64,000 nucleotides of DNA from positions 124,001-188,000 of the forward strand of contig NZ_OZ032161.1 in NCBI RefSeq assembly GCF_964026575.1, in the 5' to 3' direction. The stretch is from Candidatus Tisiphia endosymbiont of Melanophora roralis. Lineage in GTDB: Bacteria > Pseudomonadota > Alphaproteobacteria > Rickettsiales > Rickettsiaceae. The position numbers and the translations under genes were made by a program. Under the pieces are notes generated by a model. It was not told the DNA's origin and searched no databases. It saw only the letters and a program-made list of their open reading frames with translations. Of this stretch, positions 47,861-56,765 are shown piece by piece (the first letter of the stretch is position 1; every line of letters starts with the position of its first letter).

Positions 47861-48994
47861 TTAGACGGTAATCCCTACCGCCTGTAAATTGTTTAGACCT
47901 TGATTTAGTATATTTATTGATGCGTTTAAATCCCGGTCTAATTGAGTACCACAACTTGAACAACTCCATGTTCTATCTTTTAGTGTTAGTTGATCATTAA
48001 CAAAATTACAAAAACTGCACATTTTGCTAGAAGGAAAAAACCGATCTATTATATGATAGGCTCTATCATTCCACTTACTTTTATATTCAAGTTGTCTATG
48101 TATCTCATGCCACGCTACATCGCTAATTGCTTTAGCTAACTTATGGTTTCGCATCATACCTTTAACATGTAGATCTTCTGCAATTATTACTTGGTTTTCG
48201 TTGATAATTGCTTTAGTAATTTTATGAATATAATCGCTTCTAGTATTTTTAATTTTCTCGTGAACAATAGCCACTTTATGCTTAGCTTTTTTTCTGTTAT
48301 TGCTTCCTTTTACTTTTTTTGATAATTGTTTTTGCTTATATCTTAACTTGTCCTCTAAATTAGATAATGATCTGATATTGTGATACTTCTTACCGTCAGA
48401 ACAAATTATTAGGTCTTTTATTCCTAAATCGATACCTATTGATTTTTCTATTAACGAAGAGGTTTGTATTTCTTTCTCAACAATGATAGAAATGTAATAT
48501 TTATTTGTAGTGCTTTTAGATAATGTTGCTACTACAAATTTACCTTGTAATTTTCTATGTTCTTCAACTTTTATTCCCTCATTAAATTTAGGAAAGTGTA
48601 TTTTATTATCCTCTAATTTAAAATGTTGTGGAATTGTAAAAGACTGCTTAGCATTTTTATCCTTAAAATTAGGAAAAGCATGAGTCTTCCTAAAGAACAT
48701 TCTATAAGCACTATCAAGATGCTTTAAGGTTGCTTGTAGACTTTGAGAATTACAATCTCTTAACCACTCTTTTTCTCGTTTTAGCAAGGTTAGTTGTTTG
48801 GCATTATCGTAATAATTTAAATTACCTTTTATCCTTTTTGCTTCTATTTCTTCTTTATTTTTTAAATAGTGTTCCTTTCTTTCGTTTAAAAAATAATTCC
48901 ATACAAAACGCACGCAACCAAAGTGTTTAGAGAGTAATTGCTTTTGCTCTTTAGTCGGATATATTCGATATTTGTAAGCGAAATTAGTTTGCAT
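47861..48994 (-). CDS. tnpB: TnpB RNA-guided nuclease (IS605 OrfB)
   Basis: 377 residues, intact. N-terminal HTH_OrfB region YKYRIYPTKEQKQLLSKHFG. RuvC residues: Asp in SIGIDLGIKDLIICSDG, Glu in VIIAEDLHVKGMM, Asp in CGTQLDRDLNASINIL. Zinc finger CSFCNF and CSSCG. TnpB proteins are programmable DNA nucleases guided by an RNA that spans the 3' end of the gene and the element end, here around 47840-47960. Confidence 0.92.
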   Translation of the reverse strand: MQTNFAYKYRIYPTKEQKQLLSKHFGCVRFVWNYFLNERKEHYLKNKEEIEAKRIKGNLNYYDNAKQLTLLKREKEWLRDCNSQSLQATLKHLDSAYRMFFRKTHAFPNFKDKNAKQSFTIPQHFKLEDNKIHFPKFNEGIKVEEHRKLQGKFVVATLSKSTTNKYYISIIVEKEIQTSSLIEKSIGIDLGIKDLIICSDGKKYHNIRSLSNLEDKLRYKQKQLSKKVKGSNNRKKAKHKVAIVHEKIKNTRSDYIHKITKAIINENQVIIAEDLHVKGMMRNHKLAKAISDVAWHEIHRQLEYKSKWNDRAYHIIDRFFPSSKMCSFCNFVNDQLTLKDRTWSCSSCGTQLDRDLNASINILNQGLNNLQAVGITV

Positions 48995-49319
48995 TATTAT
49001 TAAATTATACTATCATAGCATATAGTATAATAATTGTGGTATGATGTCAAACTATATTTCAAAAAATAGATGTAAATATAGCATAAAAATGCACTTAATG
49101 TTTGTTTGTAAATATAGAAAAAAGCTTTTATCTAAAGCGATTTCAGATAATATTAAACAAATTATTTTTGAGGTATCTAAAAACTCTTCTTTCTCGATCG
49201 ACATCATCGAAACTGACCAAGATCATATTCATATATTATTAAATATCACTCCTCAATTTGCTATTAGTTCTATTGTTAATCGCTTAAAATCAATATCTAC
49301 ATACAGAATATGGAAGTTA

Positions 49320-50426
49320 GAGCTTGTCCGCAAACTAAGTAATAGAAGTAATCCTACGAAGAAGTAATCGACTCATAGCCAAAAAAATTATATTTTCACT
49401 AGAATCAGTAAGAAAATCATATTCCTTGGAGAGCCTTCTATTTCTATTTATCCAAGCAAAGCTTCTCTCAACAACCCATCGCCTTGGCTGTACTTTAAAC
49501 CCAACTTCCCTTGTTGGCAATAGTTCTAGTGGTGTATTTTTTGGTATCCAAAATCTGCACACTGGGCGTTTAACAATTTCTAAATCTATGTTATACTTTT
49601 CCTTAATGAGACCCTTTAAATCTTTAGACTGATACCCCATATCAGCCCACATTTGTTTAATAGTAGTGTACTCTTTTTGCATGTTACTGAGTAGCACTGT
49701 AGCTCCGTATCGATCATTCTCATTCGCAGAACCGACATAACAACCTAATACAAAGCCTTGTGTATCGGTAATAATATGCCTCTTTCTGCCCTTAATTTTC
49801 TTAGCTCCATCATAACCTTTAGCTCCCCTTTTTCTGTTGTCTTGACAGACTGACTATCTATTATGCAAGCACTAGGATACTCATTTCTACCTAATTTTCG
49901 TCTAACATCCTTGATAAGTTCATGGTTCATACGTTCAAATACACCTTGCTTCTTCCATCTTCTAAATTGTTCATATACTGTCTTCCAAATTGGAAAGTCA
50001 TGCGGCATATATCTCCACTGACACCCAGTACGTAATACATAAAAAATTGCATTCAAAATCTCTCTTTTGCTATGTTTTAAAGGTCTACCTCCCTTTACAT
50101 ACGATACTTGAAACAAACCCTCTATCCTTAACCATTCTTCATCTGTTAAATCTGTTGGATAATTTTTTCTGCTCATTCTTCTATACTTCTTACTAATAAT
50201 ACTTTGTTCACTTCATCATACCTTAATTTTAGTTTGCGGACAAGCTCTTAAAGTACAGCCAAGGCGATGGGTTGTTGAGAGAACCTTTGCTTGGATAAAT
50301 AGAAATAGAAGGCTCTCCAAGGAATATGATTTTCTTACTGATTCTAGTGAAAATATAATTTTTTTGGCTATGAGTCGATTACTTCTTCGTAGGATTACTT
50401 CTATTACTTAGTTTGCGGACAAGCTC
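49320..50426 (-). mobile_element. IS5-family insertion with inverted partial duplicate
   Basis: A complete IS at 49320-50247 (ends gagcttgtccgcaaac) is followed by tta and an inverted 176-bp copy of its 3' end (50251-50426), then tta again. The outer duplication TTA (49317-49319, 50427-50429) marks the original target in tnpA. Confidence 0.85.
49335..50176 (-). CDS. IS5 (IS427-type) transposase, two frames
   Basis: Frame 1 from ATG 50176 ([40 protein letters not shown]) holds the catalytic Asp in [15 protein letters not shown]. Frame 2 carries [14 protein letters not shown] and the Glu-type [16 protein letters not shown]. The switch is at a run AAAAAGGGG (49825-49833), where a -1 slip restores the full protein. 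Programmed frameshifting at A/G runs is known for IS427-type members, so this may be functional and not a mutation. Confidence 0.75.
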
Positions 50427-50620
50427 TTACACTATGAATATTTAAAACAACAATTTTGGAAAGAAAATACTTTTTGGTCGGATGGTTATTTTGTTTGCTC
50501 GATTGGCGAAGCTAATTCCGATACAATTAGACGATATATTGAAACTCAAGGTAAGTAACGCCTTACATCCCACATGCTAAAGACATATGGGTTTTACGGC
50601 GTTATTTATAAATTTTGTAG

Positions 50621-50785
50621 TTATGCATCATCCTCATTCTCACTCTCAACAATACCACCACCAAAGTTATCGTCCTCAATGTCACCATCACCAACATCAA
50701 CAGCACCATCAGCAAAATCATCAGCATCAACACCACCAAAATCATCACCAACATCAGCAGCAGCACCGGCAGCCGCTCTTCTCAC
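50621..50785 (-). CDS. Small acidic phage protein (54 aa)
   Basis: GTG start at 50785 overlaps the capsid stop as GTGA. 54 residues, alanine-rich start (RRAAAGAAAD) then a strongly acidic glycine-rich body with DVGDDFGGVDADDFADGAVD and GDGDIEDDNFGGGI. The histidine/glutamine-rich open frame on the other strand is its shadow. Could be a minor head or decoration protein; unrecognised. Confidence 0.5.
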   Translation of the reverse strand: MRRAAAGAAADVGDDFGGVDADDFADGAVDVGDGDIEDDNFGGGIVESENEDDA

Positions 50786-51349
50786 GCTCTTCTCATGTTA
50801 AGCCCTCGTACCCTAGTAGCTAAGTTATTGTTAGCCATTACTGCTAAATTATTATCATTGATATCCGCCTTATTATCAACATTACGACACTGACTACCAA
50901 ACATCTGCCATGGCATTGTTATGCTATGTACACCTCTTCGGTGATTCTTTTTCGCTATTTCTTCCCACAATGCCCCTTGATGGCTGCTACGATCGTAATT
51001 CTCTAAACATTTAATTACTACTACTGCTTGTTCATTATCACGGCTAGCTCCAAAGGCTTCACTATAATATAGCACCTTGGCATAATGATATTGTACTAGC
51101 TCTTCAATGCCCTTCTTGTTAGAACCACTGACCGTGTTAAATCTTATAGCTCCTTCATTAAAGGCATAGCAGTCCTTAACAGCATATCTAGATTGAACCG
51201 CATCCCCAGTATCATCAAATATACCACCCAACATCTCACTAGTAATAAAGGTAAATCCTAAGAAGCTTATATCATAATTTAAAGATATAAGAACCTAGGC
51301 TGATATTTTTGGCAAATTGTTCTTTAAGACCATCTGTTATTTGTTCCAT
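50782..51349 (-). pseudogene. Major capsid protein, broken
   Basis: ATG 51349 with a strong SD (gaggaggaaaa) encodes MEQITDGLKEQFAKNIS, then a 34-bp foreign sequence with an in-frame TGA. After a frame change, SFLGFTFITSEMLGGIFDDT to GLNMRRA follows, including NKADINDNNLAVMANN. Position between scaffold and tail tube and the C-terminal beta-rich sequence fit a podoviral major capsid protein with a large internal deletion. Confidence 0.6.
51265..51298 (-). repeat. IS110-left-end-like scar in the capsid gene
   Basis: The 34 bp ctaggttcttatatctttaa plus attatgatataag are identical to 8668-8701 in the IS110 leader. The scar follows a CT dinucleotide and adjoins capsid sequence on both sides. It looks like an element end left by insertion plus deletion. 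Confidence 0.6.
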
Positions 51350-51552
51350 TTTTCCTCCTCAAATAATCTATCAATATTTAAAGTGCTATATCATTTATGC
51401 TAGAATGTGGTTGTTGTCCGCTATGCAGCTAACAAGCTTTCGGGTATATATGCTATTAGTGGCTCTTTTATGATAGGTTATTGCGAAGTTGCAGCCTTAA
51501 ATGAGTTGTCACCTACTTCATGACTTTAATGATTGGTTAGTTACGTTATTTT
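51350..51552. other. Gap between capsid and scaffold genes
   Basis: 203 bp with the capsid RBS at its edge; I see no gene and no clear terminator. Confidence 0.4.
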
Positions 51553-52344
51553 TTATTGTTTTTTATCATAAGCGATCTTATATAATTGTTGCATACGTCT
51601 AACAGCTTGATCATGTCCCGTATGGTCTTTAGTCCTTAATTTTACCATAAACTCAGGGTCAGAATCAAGTTTTTCTATCTCTGACAATGCAGCTTCCCGG
51701 CTATTAATTGCAGGTAGCTCTTTACCAGTTACTAACGAGTCGGATTTTAAAGTTTCACCAACCCTAACTAACAAATCTACTAAAGCTGGCGAGTAATTGG
51801 AATCTTCAATTAATTCAGCTAGTTCTTTAGTACCAAACTTAGACAAGGCTGCCTGCATCACTGTCATCTTACTGTCAAAACCTTCACCATAAGTGTTTTT
51901 CAACCAACCAATGTGAGAGTGACGTGTTTGCTCGATAGCATTTTTTTGCTGTTTTTGTAAATCCTGCGAAAAACCATGCAGAGAATTAAGTAGCTTCTCA
52001 CCTTGCCTTTTAGATAGTCCGCTTTGGTAAAACATATCTTCATAACGAGTTAAATACTCCTCATCTTCCTTGGATCGTTTATCAGTATATCTCTTATCTT
52101 CAGGCAGTCCAAGTCGACAATAAAATTTATGCCACTCTTCATCAGAGCTGTCATCCTTTGGCACGGCAATTCGTTGATTCAAGCTCTTTTCTGCTCCCAA
52201 ATAGCTCTGAGCTAAAGATGAGACATCCTTGAATTTACCCAGTGACTCAGCTTTACGTATTTCCTCAGGCATATTAGCTAGCCAATCGCTAGCAGAGGAA
52301 GTAGGGTTAGTTTCATAGTTATTGGCAATTAATTCTTTGCTCAT
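51553..52344 (-). CDS. Capsid assembly scaffolding protein
   Basis: 263 residues, acidic and helical, without cysteine-rich or catalytic motifs. NMPEEIRKAESLGKFKDVSS and SYLGAEKSLNQRIAVPKDDS are the recurring opening of podoviral scaffold proteins; the basic C-terminus (DQAVRRMQQLYKIAYDKKQ) fits the capsid-binding tail. It lies between portal and capsid genes, as expected. Confidence 0.78.
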   Translation of the reverse strand: MSKELIANNYETNPTSSASDWLANMPEEIRKAESLGKFKDVSSLAQSYLGAEKSLNQRIAVPKDDSSDEEWHKFYCRLGLPEDKRYTDKRSKEDEEYLTRYEDMFYQSGLSKRQGEKLLNSLHGFSQDLQKQQKNAIEQTRHSHIGWLKNTYGEGFDSKMTVMQAALSKFGTKELAELIEDSNYSPALVDLLVRVGETLKSDSLVTGKELPAINSREAALSEIEKLDSDPEFMVKLRTKDHTGHDQAVRRMQQLYKIAYDKKQ

Positions 52345-52348
52345 CGTA

Positions 52349-53251
52349 TTATTCTTCTTTTAACTGTTCTATTTTTTCAATGGTTAGTTTTGTATATTTA
52401 ACTATTTTTTCTATTGGCTCATTATTAATTAACATTTCTTTTGCCATGGCTATAGCTTTTTTTTCTTCACCTTCTTCCCTACCTTTTTCAATCCCTTTTT
52501 CAATCCCTTTTTGCTCAGCTGAAACTATATAATCACGTTGTTTTAAGGATTCATTGACATATCTATTATAAGCTATACGTTCTTTTGTAGTCATTTTTAG
52601 GATGCTAAGTCGTTCAGCTACTTTCTTCATATAAGGTGATTTAAAATCATCTCTAACCTCATTGTGTTTAGCAAAATATAACCATTCATCCATTTCCTTT
52701 TTTATAATATCGTCAAAAAGTGGTACGGAAATAACAAAATATTCTGGAAATACATTATGAATATCCACTACCTTACCCTCTGTATCAGCAAGATGCAGGT
52801 CTATAGGATGTTCTCTATCGATTTCTCTAAAAATAGTTTTACCGTAATATAAAGGCGATTTCATACCTGCATAAGCAAAATATATTAAGTTGATATGAAA
52901 TACTTTTTTGATGCTAGCATAATCTTGACTCGCATAAATACTATCAACAATCAACCGGCTAGTATTAAAGCAAGCTTTATGGAGAAACAAGCTAGTATAA
53001 GTGCGATCTATCTCAACAATATATTTATGACCTTGTTGGTCTTCAACAACAACGTCAGCAATGCTTTTTTTTAGGTCTACACTTTCTTTATTACTTTCAC
53101 TCTCCAGTAAGGCAATGATTTTTACTGCTGAATAGCCGCCGGCATCTCTAAGTATCGCCGAAATAAATCCCTCGACTATCTCATAGTCACCTTTGTTCTT
53201 GAGTAAATATTTAATTGCATAGTCCAACGATATCAGCGGTTTACTGCTCAT
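52349..53251 (-). CDS. Rpn-family PD-(D/E)XK nuclease/transposase
   Basis: 300 residues. The opening SLDYAIKYLLKNKGDYEIVE and the nuclease core KKSIADVVVEDQQGHKYIVEIDR match the recombination-promoting nuclease family; catalytic D and E-I-D are visible. The C-terminus has the repeat EKGIEKGREEGEEKK typical of these proteins. It separates the Bbp19-like gene from the scaffold gene, so it is a mobile passenger in the phage module. Confidence 0.85.
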   Translation of the reverse strand: MSSKPLISLDYAIKYLLKNKGDYEIVEGFISAILRDAGGYSAVKIIALLESESNKESVDLKKSIADVVVEDQQGHKYIVEIDRTYTSLFLHKACFNTSRLIVDSIYASQDYASIKKVFHINLIYFAYAGMKSPLYYGKTIFREIDREHPIDLHLADTEGKVVDIHNVFPEYFVISVPLFDDIIKKEMDEWLYFAKHNEVRDDFKSPYMKKVAERLSILKMTTKERIAYNRYVNESLKQRDYIVSAEQKGIEKGIEKGREEGEEKKAIAMAKEMLINNEPIEKIVKYTKLTIEKIEQLKEE

Positions 53252-53318
53252 AAGTTATCCTCATTATAAAAAATCACATTTGTCTGTTTAAAAACTATTT
53301 TTTTACTATTGTAAACTA

Positions 53319-53582
53319 CTACTCTATTTTAGCACCATCAATATTATTAACTCCATCATCTTCTGAGACCTGCGAGCATATATATAGGAACAAAGATCGG
53401 TGTCCTTCAAGAAAAGCAGTGTAATCACTTTCTTGTCGAACAAAATTGCTGCGATATATACCACTCATTTGAGCTAAATCCTCTAATATTATTTTACCAT
53501 CTTCTCCACTAAAAAGCTTGCAATAAATTGATTTTAATTGTTCTTTTGTTCGTAAATTTGATGGGGATGATGATAGTTTCAT
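53319..53582 (-). CDS. Bbp19-like small phage protein
   Basis: 87 residues. FSGEDGKIILEDLAQMSGIY followed by FVRQESDYTAFLEGHRSLFL matches the Bbp19-type pattern (GxxxLxDL, then E-G-R) seen next to portal genes in many podoviruses. 7 bp downstream of the portal gene. Function in the virion is unknown. Confidence 0.65.
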   Translation of the reverse strand: MKLSSSPSNLRTKEQLKSIYCKLFSGEDGKIILEDLAQMSGIYRSNFVRQESDYTAFLEGHRSLFLYICSQVSEDDGVNNIDGAKIE

Positions 53583-53589
53583 GTACTCC

Positions 53590-55170
53590 TTACCCTTGTA
53601 TCTGTTGTTGCTGTTGTAATTGTTGCATTTGCATCATCTTACGTTGTTGTCTGATTTGTAATACTTCTTGTTCACTCTTGAGGATTGAGCTTGGGGCTTC
53701 TCGTAGTTCAAAAAATAGTTTAAAACACTCATCCCAGTTAATATTATCATAAATCTCAGGAAAAAAGTTACTTATACCACTTCTTTGGAAAAAACCTAAT
53801 ACTTGTTCAACGCTGGCTATTGCTGATGTTTTTTGTACCCTAGATAGTGGTGAAACATATCCAATCTCTATCTCAGGTGGGCTATTTGCCCCCTCTAAGA
53901 TCGGTACTCTGTTATATTTGATTAGTGTTTGATATATCGCCATAATTAACGGATTTAACAACTCACTCTCAATTCTTCCAACCATCGGGGACATTAAACG
54001 GTATTGTTCTTCCGTTCTAATTTGCACCTCAGTGGCAGTCATTTCTTTGTTTTCTTTCTGCATTCTGAATATATCAACATAGAATGCCTTAAATATAGCA
54101 TCGCGGCATTGATTCTGCTCGATTTCAGTCGGTAGGATATTCTCCATACCAGTTAGGGGCATTATTTTATCTGCCATACCGTTACGATAGAAATTAACAC
54201 TGCCCGGCGTAGTGTATAGCGGTAAGTAATATCCATCTTTTGGCACTAATAATGGTGGGTCTAGTTGTTTTTGGGCTACTTTTAGGGTAATTTGTCTTAA
54301 ACTATTGAGTAATTTAATATCAGGTAGCACATGATGAGCCGGAGCATAACCATATACTTCACCTTCTTCTTTTACCCACCGCGTTACAAAAAATGGGAAA
54401 TAAGAATAACCTGATTGACTGATAATTTTTTGTTCAGCGAGATAGATGTACTCTGAACTATAGGGCAGTAGCGATGAGCTAGATGTTGAAGGACTAGCTG
54501 TTACCATTGCTCTTCTACCTTTACTTTTCTGATTTTGAGCTTGTGGGCTAACTATGTGCAATATTTCTACTATTTCATCAGGATTTCGGGCTAACCTTTC
54601 TTTGAAAGGAGCAAAGTCTACCCATTTCGCTGATGCCGATTTTATCGGCATGCTAAATAGTCGGTACATTGTATTAACAAAACCAAACTTATCCTCTTCA
54701 AAATAACATTCCTGCAAATTAATATTACGAAAGAACAGGGTCTGTGCTAATTCTAAATCTTCTTCAACATAGAATATTGCAGTACCAAAAGCTGATAAAT
54801 TCAAGAAAAATTGATGAATCTGACTATAAAAATTAGAAGCCGGATTATTAAATATATCCATTAGGGTTTTTTCTAGCATTTGGGCTAGCATGTTGCGTTC
54901 AGCGGTGGTTAAATATTGCTGTTGCTCATCATTTTCAGCAACTATAGTAAGATTAAACCAATTCATTGCTGGGTTTACCAGCAAGCTTTGTAAACCTGAT
55001 GCTAATTGCTCTCTTGACCAAATAGAAGTTGAGTCAAATATTACCTTATTAGTCTCCGTTTGTGGACAAACATATTTCTTCAACTCATCCCATATATGAT
55101 GCCACTTCTCCCGTTTAGTTTTGAGATTATCAAAATATTCAATCTTTTTGTTTAAATCACTATCAGCCAT
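53590..55170 (-). CDS. Portal (head-to-tail connector) protein
   Basis: 526 residues. Opening NKKIEYFDNLKTKREKWHHI, then QLASGLQSLLVNPAMNWFNL, LNLSAFGTAIFYVEEDLELA and MTATEVQIRTEEQYRLMSPM, typical of the T7-like head-tail connecting protein (Head-tail_con). The C-terminal barrel region ends in a glutamine-rich tail (MMQMQQLQQQQQIQG). It forms the dodecameric DNA channel of the head. It overlaps the upstream gene by 8 bp. Confidence 0.9.
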   Translation of the reverse strand: MADSDLNKKIEYFDNLKTKREKWHHIWDELKKYVCPQTETNKVIFDSTSIWSREQLASGLQSLLVNPAMNWFNLTIVAENDEQQQYLTTAERNMLAQMLEKTLMDIFNNPASNFYSQIHQFFLNLSAFGTAIFYVEEDLELAQTLFFRNINLQECYFEEDKFGFVNTMYRLFSMPIKSASAKWVDFAPFKERLARNPDEIVEILHIVSPQAQNQKSKGRRAMVTASPSTSSSSLLPYSSEYIYLAEQKIISQSGYSYFPFFVTRWVKEEGEVYGYAPAHHVLPDIKLLNSLRQITLKVAQKQLDPPLLVPKDGYYLPLYTTPGSVNFYRNGMADKIMPLTGMENILPTEIEQNQCRDAIFKAFYVDIFRMQKENKEMTATEVQIRTEEQYRLMSPMVGRIESELLNPLIMAIYQTLIKYNRVPILEGANSPPEIEIGYVSPLSRVQKTSAIASVEQVLGFFQRSGISNFFPEIYDNINWDECFKLFFELREAPSSILKSEQEVLQIRQQRKMMQMQQLQQQQQIQG

Positions 55171-56689
55171 AAGATGTCACCATATTTGTGTTGTAATTGG
55201 TACGTGTTGCGTTTGGATTTATGGTTGAGTTTGGGTTTAAATAAGGCTCGCCCAGCTTCTTTGACACTTTCTTGAGTTTCTTAATGAACTCATTATCATA
55301 TAACACCTCATAGTTATACTTTTTACCGCTAGCTGCCGTCATACTAGGCAAACCAAGGGTTAACCCTTCAATATCCTTAAGCGACACGATCTTGCCAAGA
55401 GATTCGTGCAACGGTGGTAAATCTTTTAATTGTGGCACTGACCGCATGCCAAAATGTTCCAACGCTTGTTTTAGACCACCAAGTTCAGGTATGGCTCTTT
55501 TTTCTAATCCTGATGGACCGTATCTTGCTATTCGCGACAAATCAGCTCCTATACTTGGATCATTGTTGTTAAGATTAATTCTTTCTAAACCAGCAAGTTT
55601 ACGACTAATATCGGATTTATTCATATAATGAGCAATACCCACGATCGGGGATAACATTTGGATTCCCGAACCTATCCCAGCAAGTATTGAACCCTCAGCA
55701 GCAATCCCTCCTAAGCCTGCCCCAAGTCCAAAAGTTAAAGCTGTTAGTCCCAATCCTTGTGCTAGCCCAGTCACTCTTGCAGATTTTTGATACTTACCAG
55801 CTCGCCACTCTAAATCCCTGCCATAGCTATCCAACTGGCTTTGAGCAGCTTCCCCATAACTTCTTAACTGGTTTTGCAACCCTTCAGCATGCGACCGCTG
55901 CCTTGTATAGTTAGCAGTGATTTGCTCTTGTCTATTCTGTTCTTGTTTGCATTGTTCAATCATGCTGAGCAATTGTTGTCTAGCATTATCAAAGTTACTA
56001 GTATCCTGCGACAATCGATTTTGCTGTGATTGATAGTTAGTAAGCTGATGTTCAAGATTAGCTTTCTCCCTTGTTAGCTGTTGATGCTCTTTGGTGATAC
56101 TATCCATCGAATGACGTATTTTACTTTCTGTTTCACTACGTTGCTTTTTTAACAATTCAACATCTTGCTGATATTTAGAAATGTGGCTACCGGCTTCCTC
56201 TTCGGTTAAACCTTTCAAGCTTTCTCTTCGCTGGGCTACTTGATCATACAGGTTTTGGAATTGACCCGGTAATTGCTCTACCTCGCTTATCTTTGCATCA
56301 AGAGCAGGAGCTTTTTGTGTAAATGCTGCAAAAGCTTGTTTTAGCTGATCAGCTGATGTGACCAAACTAGCTCTTTGTGATTCTATGTTTTTTAAGCCAC
56401 TCTCATATTGTCGAGTATGATAATCTAGTTGGTGTTGCATATCATAGCTTCTCATGCTAGCTTGATACTGTTGCTCCTCTAGAGAGTGTAAGCCCTGCTG
56501 AGCTTGTTGCAATTGCTGCGACAAATTATTGATAGTACTTTGTGCTTCACTCGCATAATTACTATAACGATCTCGTGACTCATTATAGAGACGCTTCTGT
56601 CTTGATGTATCAGCTCCAGTAATGTACCTGTTCCTAGATGCACCAACCGCTAAAGCACCAAGTCCTAGTAAACCTAATATTGGTCACAT
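55163..56689 (-). pseudogene. Coiled-coil phage protein with TGA at codon 2
   Basis: The continuous frame runs back to ATG 56689, giving ILGLLGLGALAVGASRNRY, DTSRQKRLYNESRDRYSNYA and then the long coiled coil (residues about 60-280). However codon 2 is TGA (56684-56686). Translation might instead start at TTG 56524 (453 residues). The middle has a glycine-rich hydrophobic stretch (TALTFGLGAGLGGIAAEGSI). Lies between terL and portal. Possibly a virion ejection protein; unrecognised. Confidence 0.5.
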
Positions 56690-56765
56690 ATATTACTTTG
56701 CCTTAATTATTTATTAATTACCATTATCTATTATTGCATCATCAATTCTTGCTTCTTCTGCTCCA

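Larger units (their letters stand above)
49041..50558 (+). pseudogene. tnpA: TnpA Y1 transposase, split by IS5
   Basis: The two parts, 49041-49319 and 50430-50558, join exactly across the TTA duplication to 135 codons. The HUH motif is DHIHILL, the catalytic tyrosine is in SDTIRRYIETQ, and FWSDGYFVCSIGEANS is the family signature. Removal of the IS restores the gene. As it stands TnpA is inactive, so the element is immobile by itself. Confidence 0.88.
47840..50605. mobile_element. IS605-type element (tnpB and divergent tnpA)
   Basis: tnpB on the minus strand and tnpA on the plus strand, divergent, the IS605 layout. The tnpB-side end includes the hairpin-rich agctttagacggtaatccct, ctaccgcctg; the tnpA-side end includes aacgcc/ggcgtt arms near 50557-50604. 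Single-strand transposition leaves no duplication. It is inserted in the virion module between the capsid-proximal acidic gene and the tail tube gene. Confidence 0.75.

Noticed and set aside
47841-47969. N-terminal extension of the tail tube A frame
   Set aside because: It overlaps tnpB and the IS605 end in another frame; only the part after the IS is phage sequence.
50587-50823. Histidine/glutamine-rich frame (HHQHQQHHQQNHQHQ) that looks like a metal-binding protein
   Set aside because: It is the antisense shadow of the 54-residue acidic gene and of the capsid end; it lacks an RBS and crosses the IS605 end.
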